Assembly: GCA_023213395.1 (NCBI GenBank)
Contig: CM041465.1
Location: 25,923,741 to 25,987,740 of the forward strand
Length of the DNA stretch: 64,000 nt
Direction of reading: 5' to 3'
From: Cycas panzhihuaensis
Taxonomy: Eukaryota; Cycadophyta
Shown here: piece by piece, positions 45,911 to 57,111 of the stretch
Position numbering within the stretch: position 1 is the first letter of the stretch
Layout of the letters: each line of letters starts with the position of its first letter
The notes under the pieces: model-generated
Databases searched by the model: none
What the model saw: only the letters and a program-made list of their open reading frames with translations
What the model was told of the DNA's origin: nothing
Made by a program: the position numbers and the translations under genes

Positions 45911-47402
45911 TCAAACAAAGTTATCAGAGGAGATATGAGGCAACCCATTCACCATTTCTGATTTTTCCATTAATCTTAATGTCTCAATTGGAAGATGCCC
46001 ATACTTCAAATGCCAAATTTTATTACTGGATTTGATGACAGTACAATCCTTTTCTTCCAAATTGGGAAGTACATGATTTGACAAAAATTTATACAAATCA
46101 TTGCATCTCACACCTTTTGCAATAATTTCTCCATCCTTTTTCATATCTAAAAGATAACAATATCCATCTTCATCAAAGATTGTTCTTAAGCCATTTTTAT
46201 TGAGTTGTGAAATAGAAAGAAGGTTCATTTTAAAACTAGGAACCAGTAAAACATTTCTAATATTTTTTATATTCCCTTGTAGATTGATAACAATGGTCCA
46301 AATCCCTTTTATATCAAGTGGATATTTATTACTTAACTCAATTGATTTGTCAAAGTCACAGGGTTTCAGGGTCTGAAACCAGTCTTCACGGTTGGTCATA
46401 TGTCTCGAAGCTTCTGAGTCAACATACAAAATGTCATCGTCTTTTAAGTTGGTAGCCAAGGCAACAATGAAAGTAGTCTCCTCTTCCTCCTCTTCTATTT
46501 TTTCTTTGTTGTATCCACCAATAGGTCGTTTCCCCCTCTGGATTTCACTTCTTCGCTGTGGGCATTGATAAGGGTAATGCCCATTTTGTCCACAATGGTA
46601 GCATATGTCAAAGATTCTACAATTACTGGAGATGTACCCGGTTCTTCCACAATTGAAATAAACTCTGGTGTCTCTGCTTCGTCCACATCCCCTTGAATCT
46701 TGCCAACGTCCATGTCCTCTGAAGTCTGGTGTCAAACTTCGCCTGTGAGTTTGATTTCTGGTGCGGGGGCCCAGATTTAACCTAGACGCAAAAGAATCCT
46801 CCAACTCTAAAGAATCCTCATACCTCTTATTCCTTTGTTCCTGTCTTAACAATAGTCATGTTAATTCATCAAGAGTTATTTTATCAATTTTATCACTATT
46901 CGTGATAGTGTTGATGGTTGTGTCAAAGGCTCTTGGCAGCTTGGTTTCCACTAGTTCCCCTAGCCTTTGTTCAGAAATCAAACCTCCTGCACTCGATACA
47001 TTATTTCGAATTGAAATAACCTTATGCATGAATTCTGTTATATTTTCATTTTCTTTCATGTGCAATCTATATAATTCTTCCTTAAGGGCAATTATTCTGG
47101 CTTTATTTTTTTGCCCATACAAGTTTTCAAGTCATTTCCAAATATCATAAGATAAATTCAATTTTTCAACATATATCAAGATTGAGTCAGAAATTGACAT
47201 TTTCAGAATATGCACACCTATATTATTTCTTTCCTCCCAGCTTGCTAACTTTGCATCTGAGTCTTTTGGATGCCTCTCGCCCAATTGTAATATTCCAAAT
47301 ATTTTTTACTCTCAAGATAGTTTCTACCTTAATCTTCCACACATGATAGTTTGAATCAATTAATTTCTCTGATTCTGGCAAGGATATATGACCTGAAGCC
47401 AT
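45911..47402 (-). pseudogene. Copia-5 gag and protease
   Basis: ATG at 47402 starts MASGHISLPESEKLIDSNYH. The N-terminal third is full of stops. Open frames 47122-46856 (KNKARIIALKEELYRLHMKE, TKLPRAFDTTINTITN) and 46852-45911 follow. The latter holds LLRQEQRNKRYED-type sequence, two zinc knuckles (YFNCGRTGYISSNC with the first Cys lost, and CYHCGQNGHYPYQC intact), protease VDSEASRHMTNRED (Gly to Glu) and the start of the integrase zinc region (WHLKYGHLPIETL). Gag words are roughly two-thirds identical to Copia-4 by eye. Confidence 0.88.
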
Positions 47403-48075
47403 TTAATCTACAGAAAAACTGAGTAATAGAGTCTGGGCTGTACACCTATACAGATTTTCGTACAGAAATGAGTTTGTATAGACTGGCATAAAATGTACCT
47501 CAAAAGGACAATAATGAGATGAGGATTCAAGATCCAGTGTCCTTTTTCCAAAACAGTCTATAAATAGTGAGAAATCTGGCCTGAAAGGCAGCAAGGTGTG
47601 ACTAGGGCAAAATATGTTTTTGCTTATAATTTAAAAAATACTTTATTAAATCACTTGAAATCTATCATGAAATCTTCTTAGGACTCACATGCAGAGTTCA
47701 CATGAGATTTGACTAAAGAAATTTGAGAAATTTAAGAGAATTTCACTAAAATACCTCCAAACCCGCGCGGCTGAAAAAATAGCAAAAAACCTTTCAAAAC
47801 TTCGTCAGATGACTTCGACCCTGAAGAGAAAGGTGAAGAGGAGGTTGAGATCTTCTTGCTGGTAAAATTTCAACCCATTCTGAGATACTTGAGTTTCTAT
47901 CCGTACACAGTCCATGCTATGCTTTCAGTCGACTTCTAATCTGCTCTTTTTAGTGGCCTTGACCCTCAATTTCACTTCCAGTTGCCTTCTGTATTTACTG
48001 GCTTCTCTATCTCTCTCATACTAGAATAGTCTCTGTTAACCACTAAATGCCCTCTCTCAAATAGGCAGGGTGACC
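47403..48075 (-). other. Copia-5 leader
   Basis: 673 bases from the primer site to the gag ATG, with no coding signal. The part nearest gag, from about 47690, aligns with the Copia-4 leader at 33811-34128. Confidence 0.7.
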
Positions 48076-48088
48076 TGCTCTGATACCA
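48076..48088 (-). other. Copia-5 primer-binding site, intact
   Basis: The minus strand reads TGGTATCAGAGCA immediately next to the 5' LTR, the exact initiator Met tRNA site. Confidence 0.93.
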
Positions 48089-48297
48089 TGATGGAATTCC
48101 AATTAGGATGGAATAGAGAACTACATTACATGGAGATTCATTCTCCTTAAATATACATTATAGAAATGACCGTTACAAACTGAAATGTAATTGATCAATA
48201 TGAGATAGCCAAGTGTCACAATCTTACATTTAAGTTACATTTGAGGGGTGTCTCAACATGGCCCCTCTTTACCTAGATAAAACATTATATTTCAACA
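48089..48297 (-). repeat. Copia-5 5' LTR
   Basis: 209 bp, partner of 42289-42499, with about nine substitutions and a short indel. Followed by the target duplication GAGAA. Confidence 0.95.
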
Positions 48298-48302
48298 GAG
48301 AA

Positions 48303-48600
48303 GTGGACTAGATAGGCCCCCATTATCTACCACTTCAAAATATTTAGCTCAATATGTTATGCTCATATACTAGATGGAGATAGAAACAAACTCCAACCCA
48401 TGGCACTTAAAGGCATCTTTGTTGGATACCTTATGGACAAGAAAGGGCACAAGGTTTTTATACCTTCATAGTGGAAGATTATTATTACAAGAGATGTGAT
48501 GTTTGCTGAAACAGAAGATCATTTATTACAATTGAACTCTAAAGCACTGAACCGCCATTATCATGATGCTACTCAATATGATATATAGATTCTAAAATTT
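48303..48600 (+). pseudogene. Copia-6 integrase, C-terminal part
   Basis: Joins in frame with 42288 and reads HFKIFSSICYAHILDGDRNK, GIFVGYLMDKKGHKVFIPS and ITRDVMFAE. This is the usual Copia integrase C-terminal pattern. One stop follows the KWTR word, and another interrupts near 48470. Confidence 0.8.
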
Positions 48601-49829
48601 GGGGGGGCGGAGACGCTTAAGAGTTACTCAAACAATTGGAATCTGACAATAGAGCCACAGATGATAGTAGCTGTGACTCTTAACCAATGAGTGCACATTA
48701 TGCACCACCATTCAAGAACAACATAGTTGACAAAGGCAAAGCAATGCAAATATGCAAAATGATCATTTTCAGGATCTAAACAAAGACCATGTAGTTGGAG
48801 AAATGAAGACCTCATTCCTAATTTGAGGTTTTCGTGAAGCCCGCTAGCTAAATAAGAATATACGACTTGATAAGGTGGGCAAAATTGGCACTCAAAGTGC
48901 CTACAGAGCCAAGATGTGGGAATCACTTTTCATTGCGTTAGAACCAACAAAACTGCATCTTACTCTCAATGAAGAGCCCCTCTCGTACCAAGAAGTCAGA
49001 AACACACGAGGAATGCCATGAATGAAGAGTATCAATCTCTTATAAAAAATAGTACATGGGAGCTCGTTGATCTACCACTTGGAAGAAAGGTAGTTTGAAA
49101 TAAATCGGTGTGTAAAAATAAATACAGATCTGATGGCACCCTTAAAAAACATAAGGCAAAGTTAGTAGCACAGAGATTCACACAAAAGGAAGGCATCGAC
49201 TACACTGAAGTCTTTTCACCTACAACCAAGTGACCCATAATCAAAACTCTAATGGCCTTGGTAGCTCAACAGGGTTGGAAGATTCACCAGCTCAATGTAA
49301 AAGCTGCATTTCTCAATGGTGATCTTCAAGAAGAAATCTACATGGCTCAACCTGAAGGATTTGATATTGTTGGTCTAGAGCATAAGGTGTGCAGGCTAAA
49401 AAAGACCTTGTATGACCTTAAACAAGTATCTCGTGCTTGGTTCACCAAGTTGTCAAAAAGAATGAGGCAACTTAAATATGAGGTTTGTGACTACTAGGAT
49501 ATTGATACAACATTATTCATCAAACGTGAAAAAGATAAAGTCACTTATCTCTTAATCTTTGCGGATAATATACTTATAATAGGGAACCGTGAATATGCAA
49601 TCTGCTAGCTAAAGAAGGATTTAGCTAAAACGTTTGAACTGTCTAACCTTAGGTTGATAAAATACTACTTAAGAATTGAAGTCACTTAGAAAGATAGCAA
49701 AATCTTTCTTTCTCAAGAAAAGTGCATCAACCATCTTCTAACAAAGTTTCAGTTGGAAGATGATTGAACTATAGCCACTCCAATGGAACCCAATGTCAAA
49801 CTAACAGCTGATGGCAATGATCAAGAGGT
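48601..49829 (+). pseudogene. Copia-6 reverse transcriptase
   Basis: A linker with no clear similarity (48601-48930) leads to RT, with RNTRGMP-type sequence, YQSLIKNSTWELVDLPLGRK near 49030, HKAKLVAQRFTQKEGIDYTE near 49160, and an open frame 49252-49497 (ALVAQQGWKIHQLNVKAAFL, YDLKQVSRAWFTKL). The active site near 49558 reads FADNILIIG in place of YVDD. Then FELSNLRLIKYYLRIEV. The Copia family RT makes cDNA in the particle; this one has lost both structure and active site. Confidence 0.82.
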
Positions 49830-50340
49830 AGACACAGCCAATAGTGTGAGTGTTGAGGTACCTTAAGACGACCAACAAATATGGTATGCTGTATGAATCC
49901 AATTCAGAGTTCAAACTATATGCATACACAGACTCGAACTTTGTCGGAGATAAAAGCATAGGGAGATCCACGTCCGGATATGTAATGTTTCTTAAAACAA
50001 TACCAATATCATGGAGATTTAGACGGCATAAGACAATTGTTGATTCAACTGTCAAAGTTGAATACATTATTGCTTCTGAGACCAGCAAGGAGGTAATATA
50101 GATTAGAAAATTATTGGAAACATTGAATATCACCCAAATAAGTCCTACTAGCCTTTGCATAGATAATCAATCAATAATCCACATGGCAAAAAATCTTGTA
50201 TTTAACGATCGTACCAAACACATAAGTACGAAAGTCCATAAGATTCGAGAACTAGTTCATAATGACACAATTCAACTGAAGTACTGCCCCACAACAGATT
50301 AAGTGGCCAATATCTTCACCAAACCATTGCAAATGGTGAA
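49830..50340 (+). pseudogene. Copia-6 RNase H
   Basis: The frame from 49850 shows LRYLKTTNKYGMLYESNSEF, the first acidic region AYTDSNFVGD, VEYIIASETSKEV, then a stop and CIDNQSIIHMAKN with the third Asp, and the end NIFTKPLQMVKFKQL. Catalytic residues at the first and third positions are kept; the Glu of the usual TEAEY is still present as VEY. Confidence 0.83.
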
Positions 50341-50821
50341 GTTTAAACAGCTCTGTAGGTAGCTCACCCTTCGGGCCTCCATCTCTAACTGATTGGAGGA
50401 ATGACAACAAGATCATCATACTCTATTCCATTCATGAAAACCCCTTGTGGGCATGAAAGAATAAGAGTAAATCTCTAGTCTATCCTATTTGTGGAAACCC
50501 TTTGTGGGCATGAAAGGATAAGGGTTGTACTAGTCTTGAAAATTAAAACCTATGAAAACCCAAAAGGGCATGGGAGATGACCAAATGGTATATGGAGACT
50601 TAGCAAATCAAGTTGTATATTTAAGTTGCTTGACTATCAGGCTACATCAATAACCACCTTAGCCATTTTGATTTAAGGGGTTATAGATCTTAGAAAGTTC
50701 GTGGGTTTTTTATTTCCCATGAGGGTTTTCCCATAAAAGTGTCAATGTAATAATGAGGCTTAAATGAAGACCTTATAGAATAAATTTTATCATAATGACC
50801 TTTTACCATTAAGGGGGAGAT
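50341..50821 (+). other. Copia-6 3' untranslated region with short repeats
   Basis: About 480 bases between RNase H and the LTR. The word GAAA-ACCC-N-TTGTGGGCATGAAAG recurs at about 50436 and 50493, and in weaker form at 50552. A partly inverted version (CCCATGAGGGTTTTCCC) is at 50717. The polypurine tract TAAGGGGGAGAT ends at 50821. Confidence 0.65.
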
Positions 50822-51131
50822 TGATAGATGTTAATGCATCAAGGTCATTAGATTAATTATATCAAGGTGACTTTATGTTAGCTAAATCACATAATTATTA
50901 AATGTAATTTCATTTACATTTAAGTGTAATTTCAAGATCTGTCATTAGGTGGAAAACTCCTTTGGAAACTCTAATGCACATGCTCTATTATCTAAGGTTG
51001 AATGCGAAAGGGAGAGTAATAATTCTCCCCTCTAATTTTTTCTCTCAATCTTATTCTCTTCATTTTGCTCTTTTGGTGTGCCATTGCTTTAGTGTAGTGG
51101 AGTGTGGCAATTATATCTTTTACCCAATAAC
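50822..51131 (+). repeat. Copia-6 3' LTR
   Basis: Partner of 37668-37975. The end is placed within one base by the resumption of Copia-4 coding sequence; the T at 51132 may belong to the LTR. Confidence 0.9.
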
Positions 51132-51132
51132 T

Positions 51133-51675
51133 AGAAAAATATTAAGATACCTACAGGGTACAAAAGATATAAAATTTATTTATCCCAGCAAAAGCCCAGT
51201 ATAATTATTTGAATCTTGTGATTCGAGGCGGGGAGACAAAAAACAGAGGAAATCCATAAATGGACACTGCTTCTTCTTAAGACCAGTCGTAATTTCCTGA
51301 TGTAGCAAGAAACAACCCACAACTGCGCTCTCATCAATTGAAGTTGAATATAAAGCTCTTGTAACTGCAACATGTGAAGCAGTGTAGTTGAGACAACTTT
51401 TAGAAGAATTAGAATGACAACAAAATCAAGCCACAGTTCTATATTGTGATAATCAGAGTGCCATCAAACTAACCAAGAATTCAATTCCACATGCCAGAAC
51501 AAAGCATATAGAAGTACACCATCACTTTATAAGAGAAAAAACCCACAACAAAGAAATTGAATTGGAATATTGTCCTACTGCAAAACAAATTACAGATTTG
51601 ATGACAAAACCTTTTGGAAAGGAAAGATTCCAAATTCTAAGAAATATAATAGGACTAAAAGAGATAAAACATTAA
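51133..51675 (+). pseudogene. Copia-4 RNase H, second part
   Basis: Continues the reading broken at 37667 with RKILRYLQGTKDIKFIY. The first Asp region is damaged by stops. ALSSIEVEYKALVTATCEAV, LYCDNQSAIKLTKN and PHARTKHIEVHHHFIRE follow, and the end is DLMTKPFGKERFQILRN. Stops occur near 51203, 51299, 51388 and 51416. The natural stop is at 51673-51675, just before the purine-rich TTAAGAGATGG and the LTR. Confidence 0.87.
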
Positions 51676-51682
51676 GAGATGG

Positions 51683-51879
51683 TATTAGAATATAATGTTT
51701 TATCCTAAGTAATATAAAGGGCCAATGTTACACACCCTTCTTTGTAACCTACACTTGATATTGCGACACGTCACCCCAGGAAAAATCAATTAAAATTCAA
51801 GTTGTAATGGTCACATTAACTGATGTATATTTATAGAGACTATGTCTCCCAAAGAATTCAAGTCATCTTCATCATTTCA
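51683..51879 (+). repeat. Copia-4 3' LTR
   Basis: Starts TATTAGAATATAATGTTTTATC, with TG decayed to TA. It aligns loosely with the Copia-5 LTR (TGTTGAAATGTAATGTTTTATC), keeping the GGGCCA, TGTAATGGTCA and GTATATTTA words in order. It ends CATTTCA at 51879. No matching 5' copy is present. Confidence 0.75.
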
Positions 51880-51889
51880 TATTGTTGTC

Positions 51890-52108
51890 TTGTTTATTTT
51901 AGCATTGACTAAGGAAGGCCAAGAGTTAATTTACAAAACTAATTGTTGAATTAGATGTTGTTGGGCACCTTATATAGGCTTTTAGTACATTTAATTTCTA
52001 TCTTGATTAACCTTTTAATGTTTTGATAATTTTGCCATTTATTGCCATGTCATCAAGAGTGATGGGCAACTTTGGTGCTTGTCTTTGGGGTTTTCTCTAA
52101 AAGGATCA
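51890..52108 (-). repeat. Possible LTR remnant of another minus-strand element
   Basis: The minus strand has a TATA box (CCTATATAAGG, complement near 51973-51983). At 52108 the plus strand reads ATAACA followed by TGTCTCCCTTTTTG, the layout of an LTR start next to a polypurine tract. No partner LTR and no coding sequence were found. Confidence 0.3.
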
Positions 52109-53326
52109 TAACATGTCTCCCTTTTTGAAATGCTTTATTCTGAAAGCATTGTAGTTTTGCGTGGTGTTGGTAGGAATTTTATAGATTCCCTTGATGTGTC
52201 TTTTATTGATAGGATTATTTAAATTGTGGGGGTTTACTGCAATTCATCCATAGTTTAAATAGGCATGCATGACTTGGCATACATAATTTATGTTTGCTAT
52301 CTACTACTAACAGATCTCATAAGGCCTAAGTAATATGCTTGGGTAAAATCTAGTACCTAGGCAATTTTGAACAATGGAAAAGTAGGAATGCATGCTTATC
52401 CTAATTTGAGAAATGTAGGAATGCATCACCAAGGAGACATACAATGGAACACATGACATAAATTAGTAAAAAAGGTTGAACTGAGCACTCAGGGAACACA
52501 TAATAAGTTACATTTTGGAACAGAACATCATATAGTTAGGAATATATATAGAACGCACAATGAAGAATATATGGAATACATGCTAAGAGTGAGGCCGTAC
52601 ATTCTAGAGATGTTGATGTCATCTACAGTGATATGTTCATATGATGTTATGAATAGGAATTCGTGATTAAAAGCATAATAAATGTGTGTAAGTAAAAAGG
52701 TGTGATTTGTTATAAAAAGGTATGGTTGTGACAAAAAGTTGTAATCGTTCATCAAAGGGGCACATATCATGTATTTATTACTCGATCGACTACCATTTTG
52801 GTATGAGAGCCAACTATTTGAGTCTTGTGTCATGTTCTCAAAGATGTGAGACTCGAGTTATTGATTCCTATAGCATGTGCTCTAGGGGGAGAGCTAAGTA
52901 ATTTTATTAGATGACATATTTTGTATGGAATACATGTGGAGCATTCACTTTCAACTGATGCACAGATATTGACAGTGATATTACTTAATGAGATAATGAG
53001 TTACATGAAAATATTGTATATCTTGTACATAATGATATTTGAGTTATGGATTTATATTAATATATTAATTTATGTGATGGCATAATGATGATGCTATATT
53101 GTGATGGTGTTTGTATGAAAAGTGTTAACATGACTATGTTGACCAAGCTTTAACTAGACTACTAGATAGTGACCCCTTTGATAAGTGTACTTTTATAAAG
53201 TGTAAGTTAGAAGTCAACATTGGTTCTATTGTTTATGCCTATTAAGGAAGGGTTGAGCTAAAGTTTTGTCATACATATTATGTCCAAAAATCAAGCAACC
53301 TTGGTTGTTGTTATGTTGTAACTAAG
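52109..53326. other. AT-rich stretch, nothing recognised
   Basis: No domain-bearing frame, LTR pair or RNA gene seen. Confidence 0.5.
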
Positions 53327-53568
53327 CCTTGGATAGCTAGGGGACCTTCCAATGTCACCAAAGCGGCGTTCGAAGGTAGGTGAGCCACAAAAAAGACCTT
53401 CACCTAAGGGGATACTATAATCCAATAGATGAAGGGCTTTAAGATGGCCTTGGATAGCTAGGGGACCTTCCAATGTCACCAAAGCGGCGTTCGAAGGTAG
53501 GTGAGCCACAAAAAAGACCTTCACCTAAGGGGATACTATAATCCAATAGATGAAGGGCTTTAAGATGG
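53327..53568. repeat. Perfect 121-bp tandem duplication
   Basis: Units 53327-53447 and 53448-53568 both start CCTTGGATAGCTAGGGG and end GGGCTTTAAGATGG. I see no difference between them. Both contain GCGGCGTTCGAAGG, a CG-rich word that would be expected to decay quickly if methylated. Confidence 0.95.
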
Positions 53569-56500
53569 CCTAAAGAGGCAAAATTAAGAAGCGCTAGGAG
53601 GTTAAGCCTTAATAAAATGACAAGACTAAGGGACAATCCATTGAAGGGTCTGAGGCAAGTGGGGCTTAGACACCCCAAGAATAAGAAATTGAAGGACATA
53701 GAGATCAAATGGTGATAACACTTACCCCAATTAAAGTTGATATATTTGGCTCACAGAAGTAAGAAAAAGAGTTTCCAATAATACTTTAGAGGAAGAAGGT
53801 AAAACCCTAGGGAAGGAGGAAGGAATAAACATGGATTCTACTCTAAAGACCTAAGTGACCATGGTGAGAAGGTAAAGGAAGGTCCTTTGATATATTGGAA
53901 GAATTGTTTAACAAGATAGTTCTTTGAAGATTCGTCGAATAAAGGGTCTTAGTAATCATTTCTGATAATGATACCATTAATAGTGCAGATACCAGGAGTA
54001 CCAAAGCTTCTCCATCTAAAAATACCTTTTAATAATCCCTTGTTTGGAAGGAAACGTGTTGGGAGAAATACACCTAGAATGCCACAGAAACCCAATATAG
54101 TGGGAGAGGAGTAGGTTCCTCTAAAACAAGAGACTATACCACTTAAACCTTCAGAGAGAGAAATTTTATTGTTGTTGGAAAGTATACTACTGGACGCGCG
54201 TCTACGAGATAGCTACCTAACTAATAGGTGAGGCGAGAGTGGGTGTTGGTATAACTGAAGGTGGAACCTATGAGGAAAATAGTTACCACGCAGAGCACCT
54301 CGTGCGCCGGAGCGCGAGTTCAGGATCTGCAATGGAGTATGGCTACTATCAGGTGATCCTCCACCACTCCGATCGAAGGGTGAAGAAGCGCAGGGTAAAC
54401 CTGGGTTGACCTAGGGATAGGACCCTCCCACCCTTGGGTGGCCGGAAGGGGAAGGAGGAGATCCAAGGAGAATAGGTTAGGAATGTGCCTAAGCAAGCTA
54501 ACCGGATACACAAGCGATGGGGAGGCGAGGAACTTGTGCAGCTAAGAGGAGAAGAGGAAAGGTAGAGAAGGGGGGTTCCTAAGACCTTTCCTATAGGTAG
54601 TAAATATGCGTGTAATGAAACAAATGAAACATAACCAAATACAAAACCAAATTTCCCTTTTACTCTTCAATGCGTTAATTACCAAGAAGAAACCAAAAGG
54701 AAAAAAAGGTAGCAAGGTAGAGTAAGACGTGCACCTGGACCGAGGGCGTGCATGACGAAGGCCTTCTCGAAGGGCACCAAGCCACTCCACGCGGCGCGTT
54801 GGAAGCGGGATGTTACGGCGGATTGAAAAGGGGCTCCCTTACCTTCCCTGAAAAGAACAAATGCGATGCCAAAGAAAGGAAGGAAGCGAAAGCTAATAAA
54901 GGAAGAAATAGGAAAGTACAATGTATACAGGGGTATTTACCGGCGATGGGGCTAACGGACGATATCCTCCACGCTCCCCAAGTGCTTGCAAGCAATGGCA
55001 AACTCTCCCTTCCCGAAGGAAGGATACTAACATGCAATACAAGATTCCAACAATATATGTCTAAATACTACAAATATGAATCTAAATACACATGTGTTAG
55101 TATCAATCCAACGATGAAAGCACACAAAAGAAAATAACCAAAGTAAGGGTAAATGATCGGTAAGCCTCGGAGTGGCCCACCTCCCGCAGATGATGCCCTA
55201 ACCTCCCCCCAAGAGCCACAAGGCAGTGAGGGCAAGGCCAAGAGCAAGGGCTGGAAAATGGCAACAAAGAGGCAGAGAGGGGCCAAGGAAAACCTACGGC
55301 GAGCCGGGATGCTATGAGGAGCAAGCCAGCAAATGGAAGAAAGTTAGGCAAAGACTAGCGGTTGGGACTTATGTAAGTTGCCTAAACCTGAACAAAGGTC
55401 CTGAAATCAACGCTGCAACTTGTGACAGCACTGGTTTGAGCGGCCAACATAGGGCCTACAAACCCCCGTCTGCATGCCAAGGGCAGCACGGGGCGAGAGG
55501 GAGGCTTTGGAGGGCTTAGAGCCGCTTAGGGAGCGTGGAAGGTGGTACGGAATCCACCCAGCTCCTTCCCAAAGCCTATGCCACCCCTCAACGCCGCTGC
55601 CTTGAATAGCAAACGCAGGCAAGAGGCACAAAACAATGGTGTAACAGCCTACTAAAAGGAAGGGAAACAAACTCACAATCATAAGCAGGGAGCAAGCAAG
55701 TTGCAGCATTAATATCACAAAGAAAACAATGTAAATCAAAAGATACCTGAGTGCAGGAGGCAAGAGACTTGCCTCAGCCAAGGAGCAGTGAAGAGGGGCT
55801 GAGAAATTAGCCCAGATCTGAAGTATAGCAGGTTTGAGACCCTGCTAAGGAAGTGTGAAGGGAAACACCTGCACTTGAAGCACTTGTGGACTGCCTGGGC
55901 AAAGATCTACTGTAACCACTCCAAGGGGCCCTCTCCAAGGTGCATGAGGGGCTGGGAGAATGTCCTAGCCACACCAAAGGAGAGCAGGGTGCTGTAGAAG
56001 AGACGCAGGTCTAATGATAGCAGCAGAACAGCAGGGAAGAGCAGAGTAGAATGTTGTTTCCTTGAAGAGCAATCCAAAAGTGAGCAAAAGAATCCTAAAA
56101 AATGAGTAAAAAATAGCTTTAAGTCCTCAAACCAAACCCTAAAGCGAGTGATTAGGGCGCGGCTGGGAGAGAATTAAGTCGCGAGCGGATTTTAAAAAAT
56201 AAGTTATGACAGTCGTCATGAAACTCATGGCATCTGAAATTCCGTGATCATCTGCAGACGAACCCAGAGGCAAAAATAGGCCGGCTTGACTGGTCAAAGG
56301 ATGACAAGAAGGGCCAATGGGGGGCTGAGAGACCTACCCGGGGGCAAACAAGCCAGAAAATGGGTCCAACAGAGCAAAAGTAGGGCTCAAATAGGGTGGC
56401 AAGTTGACCAAGAGATGATGGGTCATCACACGGGCAGAGGTGGCACAAACCGAGTAGATCTTGGAGCGAGGAGGGCAGATGCGGGAAGTGAAATGGCCAC

Positions 56501-57111
56501 CAGGGTACCACACTCGCTGGGAGTGTGCCCCTGCTATAGTCATCATAGGCTAGAATAAGTGTGGACGACGCCAAAGCCGCCCACGAAGCCACACACATGC
56601 AGACATGCAAGCAAACACTCATCAAATGAAAGCGATGACAATACAAGAAACATACTTGCACTTACCTGAGTCGATGATTCCGTATCCATTCCCGGCCGGG
56701 AAACATCGCCTTATAGCAGAGCCTCGCCGCTCAGAAGCCTGGTGCGATGGCGAATGCTGGCAACACAACAATCAGTAGCACATGTGTATATAGATATATC
56801 AATCAAGATCATAATAGTAGGCAAGGGTGCCAGCAAGTGTCATGGCAGAACGCGTGGATACGAAAGCGGCGGTGGAGACAACATAGGGGCTACCTATGAG
56901 CCACCTGGGAACCGACTGGACAAATGAGAAAGGTGAGGGGGTTGCCCCCACCACAAAAGATGCAGAAGAGCATGCATAATCAAGCGAGAGAGCAAGAGAG
57001 TAGGCACCATAGTTTTACCTCATTAGTACCCAGGTTTCAGAGGTGCGAACGGATCGCAAAGCAAAGTGTGAGACAACCTGAGGCTTGGGCAACAGGAGGG
57101 CCAGACAAGCC
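53569..57111. other. Transition into a GC-rich block, genes not resolved
   Basis: AT content falls from about 54170 onward. Many overlapping frames on both strands are open because stops are rare in GC-rich sequence, but none shows a domain. Several minus-strand sequences look like splice donors, the best being CAGGTAAGT at 56660-56668. This block probably belongs to the 3' untranslated region or long LTR of Gypsy-2, but no LTR boundary was found. A minus-strand TATA-like CTATATAC is near 56788. Confidence 0.45.

Larger units (their letters stand above)
42289..48297 (-). mobile_element. Copia-5, inserted in Copia-6 integrase, internally rearranged
   Basis: LTRs 42289-42499 and 48089-48297 differ by about 4-5% by eye. 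The target duplication GAGAA is perfect at 42284-42288 and 48298-48302, and removing the element restores the Copia-6 reading frame (PNEKWT). A perfect primer site abuts the right LTR. On the minus strand: leader, gag, protease and integrase to about 45176, then Copia-7 sequence, then only the RNase H tail at 42634-42507. Copia-5 RT and most of RNase H are absent. Confidence 0.93.
37668..51131 (+). mobile_element. Copia-6, inserted in Copia-4 RNase H
   Basis: LTRs at 37668-37975 and 50822-51131 match along their length with about 11-12% differences by eye. An exact primer site follows the left LTR, and a TAAGGGGGAGAT purine tract precedes the right one. The target duplication reads AGAAT on the left and AGAAA at 51133-51137, one mismatch. 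Domain order is gag, protease, integrase, RT, RNase H. Copia-5 inserted into its integrase. Its own length is about 7.45 kb. All domains are heavily mutated. Confidence 0.92.
33811..51879 (+). mobile_element. Copia-4, host element of the nested block
   Basis: Leader (from about 33811), gag, protease, integrase and RT run to 37662; RNase H resumes at 51133 and a 3' LTR ends at 51879. Copia-6 split it within RNase H. The leader aligns with the Copia-5 leader from a GTGAA-T/C-TCT word at 33811 onwards, but no 5' LTR or primer site is present, so the 5' end was lost. It belongs to the same family as Copia-5 and lies in the opposite orientation. Without Copia-6 about 4.6 kb remains. Confidence 0.85.
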
